A stretch of DNA of 64,000 nucleotides. Origin: Comamonadaceae bacterium. Lineage in GTDB: Bacteria > Pseudomonadota > Gammaproteobacteria > Burkholderiales > Burkholderiaceae_C. The position numbers and the translations under genes were made by a program. Location: positions 46,515-110,514 of the forward strand of contig CANFYZ010000002.1 in NCBI GenBank assembly GCA_947451385.1, in the 5' to 3' direction. Below the pieces are notes generated by a model. The model was not told the DNA's origin. It saw only the letters and a program-made list of their open reading frames with translations, and ran no database searches. This document shows, one piece after another, positions 34,134 to 43,329 of this stretch (positions are counted from its first letter, which is position 1; each line of letters opens with the position of its first letter).

Positions 34134-35366
34134 ATGTATTGGCAGGGTGCACTGTCAGCTTTGGCCATCGGCATTCTGGTGGGGATCGTGCGCGAACGCC
34201 GTCTGCCGACGGAGCAGAGCCAAGCCGGTCTGCGTACCCATGCCTTGGTGGCGATTTTGGGCTATGTGGCCTGGGGTTTGGGGGTCTGGCCCTTCATGGG
34301 TTTGCTGGCCGTGGTGGGCGCGTTGGTCTTCACCGGTTACCGCGCCACGGCGCCCCAAAATCTGGGCTTGACGGGTGAGGTGGCGGTTTTGGTCACCCTT
34401 TTTCTTTCCGCCCTGGTGCAGCAAGAACCGGCCTTGGCCGTGGGCCTGGGGGTGCTGGTGGCCAGTTTGTTGGAGTTCAAGCAGCTCAGCCACCGCTTGA
34501 CGCGGGAATGGATCACCCAGCAGGAAATACAGGACGCTTTGGTCTTGGCTGTGGCGGCTTTGGTGGTCATGCCGCTGTTGCCGGCGCAAGCGATCGATCC
34601 TTGGCATGTGCTGCTTCCGACCACCTTGTGGCGGATCGTGGTATTGGTCATGGCGGCCGGCATGGTGGGTCACTTGGCGCAACGCGTGTTGGGGCTGCGC
34701 TGGGGATTGCCGGTCGCGGGCTTTTGCTCAGGGCTGGTGTCCTCCACCGCCGCGTTGGTTCATCTGGGCCACAAGGCACGCCAGGACCCCAGCCTCACTT
34801 ACAGCGCCAGCGCCTCTGCGCTGCTGTCCAACTTGGCTTCTTTGCTATTGATGCTGGGCGTCATAGGGGCGGTCTCGTCCACTTTGTTGCGTGCCGTGGC
34901 CGTGCCCATGGCGGCGGCCTGCGCGGCTTTGCTGGCCGGCGCTTTGGTGTGCATGTGGTTTGCTGTGGCTTCGGCAGCGACGTCCATGGCTTTGCAAGAC
35001 AGCGCCTTCAAACTCAGCCATGCCCTGTTTTTGGCTTTGCTTATGGGGGGCGTGTCGCTGCTGTCGGCCGGCTTGCAAGCGGTTTTTGGTGATGCCGGGG
35101 TGTTCGTGACTGCGGTGTTGGTGGCCATCGCCGAAGTCCATGCCGCTGCCGCCAGCGTCGCGCAAATGAGCCTGCGCAGCGAGGTGTCCCTGGCGGTCTC
35201 GGCCTGGAGCGTTTTGGCGGTTTTGGCGGCCAGCGCCATGGCCAAAACGGTCTTGGCTTTTGTCAGTGGCGGGACGGGGTTTGGCTGGCGTGTGGGTGCC
35301 GGCTTGGCCGGCATGGTGGGCGCCGCCGTCTTGACCCTGCGCTGGCTGCCCCTGTCGGGGTCCTAG
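34134..35366 (+). CDS. MgtC/SapB-DUF4010 family membrane protein
   Basis: A 410-residue integral membrane protein. The N-terminal part matches MgtC/SapB (GALSALAIGILVGIVRERRLPTEQSQAGLRTHALVAILGYVAW), and the rest is a DUF4010-type multi-span region (GLRWGLPVAGFCSGLVSSTAALVHLGHKAR). MgtC proteins affect survival at low Mg2+ and ATP synthase activity; the role of DUF4010 fusions is unknown. AAGGGA precedes the ATG. It is divergent from the truncated surface-protein fragment. Confidence 0.85.
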   Translation: MYWQGALSALAIGILVGIVRERRLPTEQSQAGLRTHALVAILGYVAWGLGVWPFMGLLAVVGALVFTGYRATAPQNLGLTGEVAVLVTLFLSALVQQEPALAVGLGVLVASLLEFKQLSHRLTREWITQQEIQDALVLAVAALVVMPLLPAQAIDPWHVLLPTTLWRIVVLVMAAGMVGHLAQRVLGLRWGLPVAGFCSGLVSSTAALVHLGHKARQDPSLTYSASASALLSNLASLLLMLGVIGAVSSTLLRAVAVPMAAACAALLAGALVCMWFAVASAATSMALQDSAFKLSHALFLALLMGGVSLLSAGLQAVFGDAGVFVTAVLVAIAEVHAAAASVAQMSLRSEVSLAVSAWSVLAVLAASAMAKTVLAFVSGGTGFGWRVGAGLAGMVGAAVLTLRWLPLSGS

Positions 35367-35391
35367 GGTGAACGACTTGGCCAGCAGCGCC

Positions 35392-37359
35392 TTAGAAATT
35401 CATCGCGGGTGGCATGCGGCGCGAGGGGGCGAAACGCCAGCGCCCGACGCAGCAGGTCAGTGTCAAGGCCGCCAGGCCCCACAGCGCGGTGATGCCCAAT
35501 GGGGTTTGCCAGTTGCTTTCGTAGGCCCCAAACATACAGGCTTTCAAGCCTTGGACGACCCAGGTCATGGGCAGCCAGGGGCTGATTTGGGCATACAGGC
35601 TGCCGCTCAACTCGATCGGTAAAAAGCCGCCTGAGGCAGAAATTTGGATGGCCAAAAATAGCATGGCCAAGGCTTTGCCTGCGTCACCCAGAGCACGGGT
35701 CATGGCAAACACGATCAATACAAAACTCAGCGAAGCGCAGGCCAAGGTCAAGGCCATCGCGCCAGGGTGGCGCAGGGTGATGCCCAGCAGATCGCGCGCG
35801 ATGACAAAAACCAGCGCGGCTTGCAACAGCCCCATGGACGCGGGCAACAGAACTTTGCCTGTGACTTGCGTCAATCTGGAAAACCGTCTGGCCAAGCCCG
35901 GTAGCCAACGCACATGGATCAAGAAGGCCGCCACCCCCGCGCCCAACCACAGCGCGGCCGCCATGATGTTGGGGGCCAGGCCGCTGCCATGGTTGGCCAC
36001 GCTGGCTTCAACTTCGAGAATCGGGTTGACCGAGTGCGCCAAACCTTGCGCACTGCCGTCCACGGTGCCGACCGATCGGGGCACTTCTTTGCTCATCAAC
36101 TCCAGCCCGGCAGAGAGGTAGCGCGCCCCCTGTCCCAGGCGGTGCAAGCCTTCATGCAATTGCTGCGCCCCTTGCGTTACATCGGCCGCGCCACTGCGCA
36201 ATTGGTCCAGTTGCTGGTCTTCGGGCAGGGTGCCAGTCATGCGGCGCATGCCTTGGCGCAAATCCCGCACGCCCAAGGTCAGTGTCCGGATATTGCTGCT
36301 GAGTGCGCTGGCGCCTTGGTTCAGCTTGTCCTGTCCTTCATGCGCTTGCTGCAGACCCTTGTCCAGTTGCTCTAGGCCTTGGTGCAGTCTCTCCAAACCC
36401 TCACTGAAAGGGGCCGGCACAAACGCCTGGTTGCTCAGGTCGGTTTTGACGGCGTTGACACTCTGCAACATGGTTTGGCTGGCGGCACGCAGGTCTTGCA
36501 GACCTTTGTTCAGTTCTTGGTGGCCGGCGGCCAGTGCTTCTGCCCCCAGGCGCAGACCGCGCACCTCTTCCACCGGGGGCAAGCCGGCTTCGGTGGCGCG
36601 AATGCCCGTGCCCATCTGGCGCGTGCCATCGGCCAAGCGTTGCACATGAGCTTGCATTTTGTTGGCGCCTTGCTGCAGGTTGGCGCTGGCTGTTTCGGCT
36701 TGCGCGGCGCCCTGCGCCAAGTCTTTGGCGCCCTGGCTCAATTGGTTCAGACCTTCGCGCAAGCGGTCCACACTCTGTTGCGAGCCCACGCTGTTGCGCA
36801 ACACCAGCGACCAGCGTTGCTCGTTCAAAGTGCGGTTCACGTCTTCGCTCAGGCCGTGGGCAAATTGCGAGGCCAGCAACGAGTTTTGGTAGTTGTTCCC
36901 TGCCGAGGTGTAAATCACCAAACGACCCTGTCCGTCGCGCAGACCGGGAACGGCGTTGGCACTGAAGTCGGCGGGCACGATCAAGGTGAAAGCCAATTGG
37001 CCTTGACGCACCTGGCGCCGAGCCTCTTCTTCGTTGGCCAGGGTGCGGTAGCCAAACTGCTGTTGGGATTGCAGTCGCGCCATGAGTTCGTTACCTATAT
37101 TCAGGCGTTGTTCGCGGTAGGTATAGCCTTGGTCCAGATTCACCAAGCCCACCGGCAAAGCCGTGGCGCGCCCGGAGGGGTCCCAGACGCTGTAAAGATA
37201 AATCAGCAGATAAATGGCGGGAATCAAGATCACCACGCAGGCCGACCACAGCAGTTGCGGGTGGCGCTGAAAAAACCGCCACTCAATCCGCGCCAACAGC
37301 AGCACAGGATGTGGCCTGCGCGGAGCGCGGTCAGGAGAGGAAGTGTGGGTGTGGGGCAC
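35392..37359 (-). CDS. YhgE/Pip domain ABC-2-type membrane transporter
   Basis: A 655-residue protein with an N-terminal membrane span (WSACVVILIPAIYLLIYLYSVW), the YhgE/Pip motif region (LPVGLVNLDQGYTY), a long periplasmic coiled-coil rich in Gln/Leu (about residues 200-440) with repeated LxQGxxxLxxG-like units, and a C-terminal block of five to six membrane spans of the ABC-2 permease type. Related proteins include type VII-linked YhgE/EsaA, phage-infection protein Pip and ABC-2 exporters. It has no ATPase beside it. Substrate unknown. Confidence 0.82.
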   Translation of the reverse strand: MPHTHTSSPDRAPRRPHPVLLLARIEWRFFQRHPQLLWSACVVILIPAIYLLIYLYSVWDPSGRATALPVGLVNLDQGYTYREQRLNIGNELMARLQSQQQFGYRTLANEEEARRQVRQGQLAFTLIVPADFSANAVPGLRDGQGRLVIYTSAGNNYQNSLLASQFAHGLSEDVNRTLNEQRWSLVLRNSVGSQQSVDRLREGLNQLSQGAKDLAQGAAQAETASANLQQGANKMQAHVQRLADGTRQMGTGIRATEAGLPPVEEVRGLRLGAEALAAGHQELNKGLQDLRAASQTMLQSVNAVKTDLSNQAFVPAPFSEGLERLHQGLEQLDKGLQQAHEGQDKLNQGASALSSNIRTLTLGVRDLRQGMRRMTGTLPEDQQLDQLRSGAADVTQGAQQLHEGLHRLGQGARYLSAGLELMSKEVPRSVGTVDGSAQGLAHSVNPILEVEASVANHGSGLAPNIMAAALWLGAGVAAFLIHVRWLPGLARRFSRLTQVTGKVLLPASMGLLQAALVFVIARDLLGITLRHPGAMALTLACASLSFVLIVFAMTRALGDAGKALAMLFLAIQISASGGFLPIELSGSLYAQISPWLPMTWVVQGLKACMFGAYESNWQTPLGITALWGLAALTLTCCVGRWRFAPSRRMPPAMNF

Positions 37360-37423
37360 GGTGCGGATGACGCTGCTTTGAAATCATTCTGCCATGTGCA
37401 GCCTGCAGGGCGTTGTCAGGCGC

Positions 37424-38449
37424 TCAATCGATTTTGATGTGATTGCGCTCGATGATCTCGCGGTAAGCGCGCGTGTCTTGCTGAATCCGCAAGGCCAGGC
37501 CTTTGGCGCTGACATCGTCGATGCGCCAACCCTGAAGGAACAACTTTTGTCGCATCTCACGGGCGGTCAGGATTTGTTCCAAGGCCTGGCTCAATTGCGC
37601 TTGGTGGGCCGCGGGCATGCGGGCCGGGGCCATGACGGCGTTCCAGACTTCGATGTTCACGCCCTTGGCACCGATCTCTTCCATGGACGGCAGTGTGGGC
37701 GCCAAGGGTGAGCGCTTGGCCGAGCTGACCGCCAGCGCCTCGAGCTTGCCCGCTTGCAGCAGCGGATAGACGGTGGAGGTGGGCAGCAAAGCCATTTGCA
37801 CCTGGCCCCCGAGGATGGCGTTCAAGATGGCTGGCCCCCCATTGAAGGGCACGTGCAGGGGTTGAATTTTCAGTGCTTGTTTGATCAGCTCCATCCCCAA
37901 GTGCCCGCCCGAGCCTGCGCCAACCGAACCATAGGCCGACTTGTCGCCTTCGCTTTGGAGTTGGCTGATGGCGGCGGCCACGCTGCGCTCACTCGGTGAC
38001 TTGGCAGTGACCCACACCAAGGGGGCCGAGCCGATCAGCGCAATGGGGGCGAAATCGGTGGCCGGCTGGTAGGGCAATTTGGGGTACAAAAATGGCGAAC
38101 TGGTCAAAGGGCCATTGCCGATCAGGCCGATGGTGTGGCCGTCATCGGCTTTGGCAATCGCGTCCGCACCGATGTTGCCGCCCGCACCGGGCCGGTTTTC
38201 CACCACCACCGATTGACCCAGGGCACGCGCCAGCGGCTCGGCCAGCAAACGGGCTTGGACATCCGGGGACGAGCCACTGGCGTAACCCACGATGATGCGC
38301 AGCGGCTTGGTGGGCCAAGCATCCGCCGCCAGACTGGGCACGCACAGGGCCGCCATCAAGCAGGCCACGGTCATTGCCCGCCGCTGGCGCTCGCCCTTGA
38401 GCTCGCGCTCGCGCTTGCGCTGGTGATCGTTGGCGGGAAGTGTCTTCAT
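37424..38449 (-). CDS. Bug-family (TctC-like) periplasmic solute-binding protein
   Basis: A 341-residue Bug-family receptor: signal peptide (MTVACLMAALCVPSLAADAWP, from residue 26), WPTKPLRIIVGYASGSSPDVQAR, and VVENRPGAGGNIGADAIAKA. The 25 residues before the signal peptide are highly charged (KRERELKGERQRR) and come from a CGCTCG/CGCTTG-like hexamer run, so the true start may be M26. No tctA or tctB lies nearby. It starts 9 bp after tolA on the same strand, where tolB and pal would be expected, so co-transcription with the Tol operon is likely. Ligand unknown. Confidence 0.88.
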   Translation of the reverse strand: MKTLPANDHQRKRERELKGERQRRAMTVACLMAALCVPSLAADAWPTKPLRIIVGYASGSSPDVQARLLAEPLARALGQSVVVENRPGAGGNIGADAIAKADDGHTIGLIGNGPLTSSPFLYPKLPYQPATDFAPIALIGSAPLVWVTAKSPSERSVAAAISQLQSEGDKSAYGSVGAGSGGHLGMELIKQALKIQPLHVPFNGGPAILNAILGGQVQMALLPTSTVYPLLQAGKLEALAVSSAKRSPLAPTLPSMEEIGAKGVNIEVWNAVMAPARMPAAHQAQLSQALEQILTAREMRQKLFLQGWRIDDVSAKGLALRIQQDTRAYREIIERNHIKID

Positions 38450-38458
38450 GGTGGGGTC

Positions 38459-39466
38459 CTAGTCTTTGGGGCGGAAACTGATCACCATCACCGGCGGTAC
38501 TTTGTTATCGGTGTCGCGCGGCAGGGTCTCGGTTTTGTCGATGGCTTTGAGCACGGCGTCATCCCAGGCTTTGTTACCACTGGTCTGAATGAGCTTGCGG
38601 CTCAAAATCGTGCCGTCAGGTGCGACGCGTACTTCGACCTCGGCCTTGGGGTTGCCGTCCAGATCGTCATTGAAGGTGATGTTCGGTTTGATGCGCGCGC
38701 GGATCCGCCCTGCATAGCCGGCCGAAGGACCCGAGGCCTTGAGCGCAGTGCCTTTGGCATCGTCGCTGCCGGACGCGCCAGCCATGCCTTGCATGCGTCG
38801 GATATTTTCTTGACGTTGGGCTTCGCTGCGCTTCTCTTCCTCGGCCTTGGCTTGCGCTTCTTTTTTGGCTTTCTCTTCGGCGCGTTTTTTGTCTTGTGCC
38901 AATTGCTTGGCTTTTTCTTCGGCCTTGGCTTTTTCAGCCAGTTTTTTCTTCTCGCGCTCCTTGTCTTCGCGCTCTTGTTCGGCTTTGAGTTTTTCAGCCT
39001 TGTCTTTCAGCTCTTTCTCTTTCCGCTCTTTCTCTTTGCGGTCTTTTTCTTTTTGAGCTTTTTCCTCACGCAGTTTTTCTTCGCGCTGTTTCTTCTCTTT
39101 CAACGCCTTTTCTTTTTGCAGTGCAATGTCGGCCTCGGCCTTTTCTGTGGGCGCGGGCGGCGGGGGCGGTGCAGGCCGGGGTTGCGGCGGGGGCTTCACG
39201 GGCTCGGGTTCAGGCGGCACCGGTACTGGGGCCGGGGTTGGCTCTGGGGGCGGAGGCTCAGGCGCTTGCAGTGCCGGGGCCGCTTCTTGCGGCAGGGCCG
39301 ACCACAACTCGGCCGTGACCGACTGGTTCTCAGCTTGGCGGTTCCACTGAATGCCCCAGGTCAAGGCCAGCAACAACAAACCATGCGCCAGCAAGGCCAG
39401 CGCCAAGGAGCTGCCCGTGCCGCCCGGTCGGGGCGGCTGAAAAGCCAGGCGTTCGTTGTCTTGCAT
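38459..39466 (-). CDS. tolA: Cell envelope integrity protein TolA
   Basis: A 335-residue TolA/TonB-like protein. One N-terminal membrane anchor (LALALLAHGLLLLALTW) is followed by a Pro-rich stretch (residues about 70-100), a long Lys/Glu/Ala helix (about 105-235) and a C-terminal TonB_C-like domain (GYAGRIRARIKPNITF; AEVEVRVAPDGTILSRKLIQTSGNKAWDDAVLKAI). TolA links TolQR in the inner membrane to TolB-Pal. It lies downstream of tolQ and tolR in the usual order. Confidence 0.94.
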   Translation of the reverse strand: MQDNERLAFQPPRPGGTGSSLALALLAHGLLLLALTWGIQWNRQAENQSVTAELWSALPQEAAPALQAPEPPPPEPTPAPVPVPPEPEPVKPPPQPRPAPPPPPAPTEKAEADIALQKEKALKEKKQREEKLREEKAQKEKDRKEKERKEKELKDKAEKLKAEQEREDKEREKKKLAEKAKAEEKAKQLAQDKKRAEEKAKKEAQAKAEEEKRSEAQRQENIRRMQGMAGASGSDDAKGTALKASGPSAGYAGRIRARIKPNITFNDDLDGNPKAEVEVRVAPDGTILSRKLIQTSGNKAWDDAVLKAIDKTETLPRDTDNKVPPVMVISFRPKD

Positions 39467-39495
39467 CGTTCGATCAAAGTGCCATCTTGGCGCGA

Positions 39496-39924
39496 TCAGG
39501 GGGCCAGTTGCACCGACAAACCCACGCGCTGCACGCCTGCGCGTTGCAAGGTGTCCATCACCTTGACCACGCTCTCGTATTTGACGCTGCGGTCGGCGCT
39601 GATCACCACGGCCGCATTGCCCGGTTCATTGGCGTCGCCGATGGCCGCTTTCACCGCCGCGGCCAGATTGCCCAAAGACTGGGGGCGGTTGTTGCCATCG
39701 CTGTGCAGTTCAATGGTGTCGTCTTTTTGAATCACCACCTGCACCACTTTGTCGGGTTGCTTGGCGGCTTTGCCAACGCTGGGCAGGTCCACCATGCTGG
39801 GCGTGATCATGGGCGCGGTGACCATGAAGATGATCAACAGCACCAACATCACATCGATGAAGGGCACCATGTTGATCTCATTGATGGTGCGGCGGCCGCG
39901 GCCGCGTGAGGAGACAGAGGCCAT
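39496..39924 (-). CDS. tolR: Tol-Pal system protein TolR (ExbD family)
   Basis: A 142-residue ExbD/TolR protein with one membrane helix (INMVPFIDVMLVLLIIFMVTAPM, containing the conserved Asp that couples proton flow) and a periplasmic domain (VISADRSVKYESVVKVMDTLQRAGVQRVGL). It forms the proton-driven stator with TolQ, which ends 12 bp upstream. The Tol system supports outer-membrane constriction during division. Confidence 0.95.
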   Translation of the reverse strand: MASVSSRGRGRRTINEINMVPFIDVMLVLLIIFMVTAPMITPSMVDLPSVGKAAKQPDKVVQVVIQKDDTIELHSDGNNRPQSLGNLAAAVKAAIGDANEPGNAAVVISADRSVKYESVVKVMDTLQRAGVQRVGLSVQLAP

Positions 39925-39936
39925 GGGCGGCTCCCC

Positions 39937-40641
39937 TCAGTGGCCCGAGGCCGAAGCGCTGGGCGCTTGCGCACCCAGGTTGCGTTGCAGGATGTTGGAG
40001 AACTCTTCAATGAAGGTCTCCAGCTTGATGGCGATGCGGTCCACATCGTGGGCAAAGCGGTTGTAGCTGATCACCGCGGGAATGGCCGCAAACAAGCCAA
40101 TCGCTGTGGCCACCAAGGCCTCGGCAATGCCCGGGGCCACGGTGGCCAGGGTGACTTGCTGCAAGCTGGCCAAGCCAGTGAAGGCGTGCATGATGCCCCA
40201 GACCGTGCCAAACAAGCCGATGTAGGGCGAGATCGAGCCCACGGTGGCCAGGAAGGCCAGTTGCGATTCGGCCATGTCCATCTCGCGCTGGAAACTGGCA
40301 CGCATGGCGCGGCGTGCGCCGTCCATCAAGGTGCCGGGGTCGGTGATGCGGCGCTCGCGCAGTTTTTGGTACTCGCGCATGCCGCTGGCAAAAATGCGCT
40401 CCATGGGGCCGGAGAGTTTGGCGTTTTGGTGCGCCCCGGCAAACAACTCGTTCAGGCTGGTGCCGGACCAAAACACGCGTTCAAACTCTTCGTTGAGTTC
40501 CTTGATGTGTTTGATCGCCATCAACTTGCGGATGATGGCCGACCAGCTGGCAATCGAGATGGTGAGCAAAATCACCATCACCACCTGGACCACAAAGCTG
40601 GCGTGCAAGACCAGGGCAACAATCGACATGTCTTGGTTCAT
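39937..40641 (-). CDS. tolQ: Tol-Pal system protein TolQ (ExbB/MotA family)
   Basis: A 234-residue protein with three membrane helices, one N-terminal and two around residues 135-200 (SISPYIGLFGTVWGIMHAF and the ALVATAIGLFAAIPAVISYN stretch). These are the MotA/TolQ/ExbB proton-channel signatures. Its start overlaps the ybgC stop by 4 bp, giving the conserved ybgC-tolQRA order. Confidence 0.95.
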   Translation of the reverse strand: MNQDMSIVALVLHASFVVQVVMVILLTISIASWSAIIRKLMAIKHIKELNEEFERVFWSGTSLNELFAGAHQNAKLSGPMERIFASGMREYQKLRERRITDPGTLMDGARRAMRASFQREMDMAESQLAFLATVGSISPYIGLFGTVWGIMHAFTGLASLQQVTLATVAPGIAEALVATAIGLFAAIPAVISYNRFAHDVDRIAIKLETFIEEFSNILQRNLGAQAPSASASGH

Positions 40642-41060
40642 GGTTGGAGTGCTTTCAAAATCGTGGCCGGAATGCGGCCGGGTTTGAGTGTCTGGCTGTC
40701 GACCCAGCCGATGCGTATGGTGCCTTCGGCCAGCAGCTGCGCGGCTTGGTCAGTGCTGTGGCGCCAGGCCTGCTGCTGCAGCGTCAAGGTGGCGCGGCCG
40801 GCTTCGGCCAGTTCGGCGGTCACGGTGAGCAGGTCGTCCAGTTGCGCGGGGCGGTGGTATTTCAGGGCGGTTTCGCTCACCACAAACATGCCGCCGACCT
40901 CGGTTTTCAATGCGTGCTGTTCGATGCCCAAGGCGCGCAGCCATTCGGTGCGGGCGCGTTCAAAAAACTTCAGGTAATTGGCATAGAAGACGATGCTACC
41001 GGCGTCGGTGTCTTCCCAGTAAATACGGATCGGAAATTGAAACGGTGTGGCTGTGCTCAT
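40638..41060 (-). CDS. ybgC: Tol-Pal-associated acyl-CoA thioesterase YbgC
   Basis: A 140-residue hot-dog-fold thioesterase with the motif IYWEDTDAGSIVFYANYLKFFERARTEWLR, including the catalytic Asp in EDTDAG. YbgC hydrolyses short- or medium-chain acyl-CoA and is conserved next to tolQ. It overlaps tolQ and the upstream aminotransferase by 4 bp each (ATGA), so it is embedded in the long rib-nus-tol transcript. Confidence 0.93.
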   Translation of the reverse strand: MSTATPFQFPIRIYWEDTDAGSIVFYANYLKFFERARTEWLRALGIEQHALKTEVGGMFVVSETALKYHRPAQLDDLLTVTAELAEAGRATLTLQQQAWRHSTDQAAQLLAEGTIRIGWVDSQTLKPGRIPATILKALQP

Positions 41061-42259
41061 GGGTGCAACCAGGTGCGCAAACGCGCCATGGCAGTTTGCA
41101 GTTCTTGCATGGCATTGGCGGTGGAAAAGCGCACAAAGTGGGCGGTCTCGGCCACGCCAAAATCGCGCCCGGGCGTGAGGGCGACGTGGGCCTCACGCAT
41201 GGCGGCGTAGGCAAAGTCCCAGCTGTCTTTCAGCCCCAGTCGTTGGCAGGCCGCCGAGCAATCGGCCCAGGCGTAAAACGCGCCATCGGGCGCCACCGGC
41301 ACGGTCAGGCCCATGGCGTTCAATGCAGGAATCACAAAATCGCGTCGCGCTTTGAACTCGGCGCGCCGCGCTTCGTACACCGCCAGACTCTCGGGCTCAA
41401 AGCACGCCAGCGCGGCCTGCTGCGCCACGGTGCTGGGGCAGATGAACAGGTTTTGCGCCAGGCGCTCGAGCACCGGCACCAAAGGCTCAGGCACCACCAA
41501 CCAACCCAGGCGCCAGCCGGTCATGTGAAAGTACTTGCTGAAACTGTTGACGCTGATGATCTGGTCGCTGATGGCCAAGGCGCTGTGGCCAAACGCCGCG
41601 TCATGGCTCAGGCCCAGATAGATTTCGTCCACCAGCGTGATGCCGCCACGCGCTTGCACCACCGCATGAATGCGCCGCAATTCGTCGGGGTGAATCGAGG
41701 TGCCCGTGGGATTGGAGGGCGAGGCCAACATCACGCCACGGGTGTGTTCGCCCCAATGTGCCGCCACCTTGTCGGCGGTGAGCTGAAAGCGTTCCGCCGC
41801 CGTGGTCGGCACCAACACCGCCGTGCCGTCGGCGGCACTGACAAAGTGGCGGTTACACGGGTAGCTGGGGTCGGGGGTGAGGATTTCGTCGCCACGCTGG
41901 ATCAAGGCCAGGCAGGCCAAATGCAGTGCCGCCGAAGCGCCTGCGGTGACCACGATGCGGCTGGCTGGAATGTCCAAGCCAAAGCGCGCGCCATACCAGG
42001 CGCTGATGCGCGCCCGCAGCTCGGGCAGGCCCAGGGCGGCGGTGTATTGGGTGGCGCCTTGGGTGATGACGCGCTGCGCCGCGGCCTGCACCAAAGGCGG
42101 CGCGGTGAAGTCGGGTTCGCCGATGTTCAAAAAAATCATCGGCCGGTCGGTGTGCGCCACTTCGCGCGCCATGGCCTGTGCGGCCTTGGCCACTTCCATC
42201 ACATAAAAAGGCTCGATGCGCTCGGCGCGTTCAGCAATGCGCATGGCGGGGTTCGGCAT
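41057..42259 (-). CDS. Pyridoxal-phosphate-dependent class I/II aminotransferase
   Basis: A 400-residue fold-type I aminotransferase. The N-terminus (MRIAERAERIEPFYVMEVAKAAQ...LNIGEPDFTAPP), the VTAGASAALHLACLAL region, PDPSYPCNRHF, SPSNPTGT and the PLP-binding lysine in SFSKYFHMTGWRLGW are all present. It resembles aspartate/valine-pyruvate-type aminotransferases; the substrate pair is not decided. The ATG at 42259 lies 1 bp from the nusB stop; the frame extends upstream into nusB, which is a shadow. The 3' end overlaps ybgC. Confidence 0.9.
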   Translation of the reverse strand: MPNPAMRIAERAERIEPFYVMEVAKAAQAMAREVAHTDRPMIFLNIGEPDFTAPPLVQAAAQRVITQGATQYTAALGLPELRARISAWYGARFGLDIPASRIVVTAGASAALHLACLALIQRGDEILTPDPSYPCNRHFVSAADGTAVLVPTTAAERFQLTADKVAAHWGEHTRGVMLASPSNPTGTSIHPDELRRIHAVVQARGGITLVDEIYLGLSHDAAFGHSALAISDQIISVNSFSKYFHMTGWRLGWLVVPEPLVPVLERLAQNLFICPSTVAQQAALACFEPESLAVYEARRAEFKARRDFVIPALNAMGLTVPVAPDGAFYAWADCSAACQRLGLKDSWDFAYAAMREAHVALTPGRDFGVAETAHFVRFSTANAMQELQTAMARLRTWLHP

Positions 42260-42260
42260 C

Positions 42261-42827
42261 TCAGATGCGTGCGCGGCCGGCTTTGCGGTCGGCTTCGACT
42301 TCGTGCGGGCGCAACTGCGGCGCCAGGCCACCGAGCACGGCATTGACGTATTTGTGGCCATCGGTGCCGCCAAATTCTTTCGCCAGCTCAATGCACTCGT
42401 TCAGCACCACGCGCCACGGCACGTCAGGGCAATGCTGCATCTCGTACACGCCGATCCACATGCTGGCGTGTTCGATGGGTGAAATTTCGGCAAATTTGCG
42501 GTCCAGCAAGGGCGCGATCAAAGCGTCCAAAGCCGCTGCCTGTTCGGTGCAGCCGTAAAGCAGGGCGTCGTAATGGGCCGCGTCGGCTTTGTGAAAGCCC
42601 GCCAGATCGCGGGTGAACAGGTCGATGTCAGCCGCTTCGTTGCGGCCCACCAGGCTTTGGTACAAGGCCTGCAAGGCAAATTCACGTGAACGGCTGCGAG
42701 CCGATTTAGCCGAAGCCTTGCGCGCGCCAGTGCTGGTCAGCCCGGGCTTGGGGGCGCTGGCGGGCACCAGCTCGGCCCCATCCAATTCAGCCGGCAAGCT
42801 GGCAGCGGGTGCGGCGTTGCGGCTCAT
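42261..42827 (-). CDS. nusB: Transcription antitermination factor NusB
   Basis: A 188-residue NusB protein. The all-helical core carries [19 protein letters not shown] near residue 48 and [38 protein letters not shown] at the C-terminus. NusB with NusE binds boxA of rRNA leaders. An N-terminal Ala/Ser-rich extension of about 45 residues is longer than in E. coli (139 residues) but common in Comamonadaceae. It overlaps ribH by 4 bp. Confidence 0.94.
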   Translation of the reverse strand: MSRNAAPAASLPAELDGAELVPASAPKPGLTSTGARKASAKSARSRSREFALQALYQSLVGRNEAADIDLFTRDLAGFHKADAAHYDALLYGCTEQAAALDALIAPLLDRKFAEISPIEHASMWIGVYEMQHCPDVPWRVVLNECIELAKEFGGTDGHKYVNAVLGGLAPQLRPHEVEADRKAGRARI

Positions 42828-43327
42828 GCGAGGTCCTTGCCATCTTCGTCCAAAGGCTCGGCCAGGTCGCCCGACAGGTCTTCCATCAGCATGGCCATCT
42901 CTACCGCCACGCGGGCCGCGTCACGGCCTTTGTCGGTTTGGCGTGCCACAGCTTGGGCCATGTCTTCGGTGGTCAAAATCGCGTTGGCAATCGGCAGGTT
43001 GTAGTCCAGGCCGATGCGCGTCACCCCCGCACCCGATTCGTTCGCCACCAATTCAAAGTGGTAGGTCTCGCCACGGATGATGCAACCCAGCGCGATCAAG
43101 GCGTCGTATTCGGCGCGCTCGGCCATGGCCTGCAGGGCCAGGGGCACTTCCAGGGCACCGGGCACGGTGACGTGGTCGATGTCGCTCACGCCCAGGGCTT
43201 CGAGTTCCTGGATGCAGGCGGCCGCCAGCGCATTGGTCACGTCTTCGTTGAAACGGGCTTGCACAATGCCGATGTGCAGGAACTGGCCGTCCAGCTCTTG
43301 CGCGATACCTTGGTTGGCGTTTTGCAT
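42824..43327 (-). CDS. ribH: 6,7-dimethyl-8-ribityllumazine synthase
   Basis: A 167-residue lumazine synthase condensing 5-amino-6-ribitylaminouracil with dihydroxybutanone phosphate. Motifs: [12 protein letters not shown] near the N-terminus, [38 protein letters not shown], and the C-terminal [21 protein letters not shown]. The ATG at 43327 was chosen; the upstream in-frame extension lies inside ribBA. It starts 2 bp after ribBA and its stop overlaps nusB. Confidence 0.95.
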   Translation of the reverse strand: MQNANQGIAQELDGQFLHIGIVQARFNEDVTNALAAACIQELEALGVSDIDHVTVPGALEVPLALQAMAERAEYDALIALGCIIRGETYHFELVANESGAGVTRIGLDYNLPIANAILTTEDMAQAVARQTDKGRDAARVAVEMAMLMEDLSGDLAEPLDEDGKDLA

Positions 43328-43329
43328 GT

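Noticed and set aside
38135-39730. 531-residue plus-strand frame antisense to tolA-tolR
   Set aside because: Its Phe/Leu-rich stretch is the complement of the TolA Lys/Glu helix; no independent support.
40910-42346. 478-residue plus-strand frame antisense to the aminotransferase
   Set aside because: Shadow frame; the reverse strand encodes a complete PLP enzyme.
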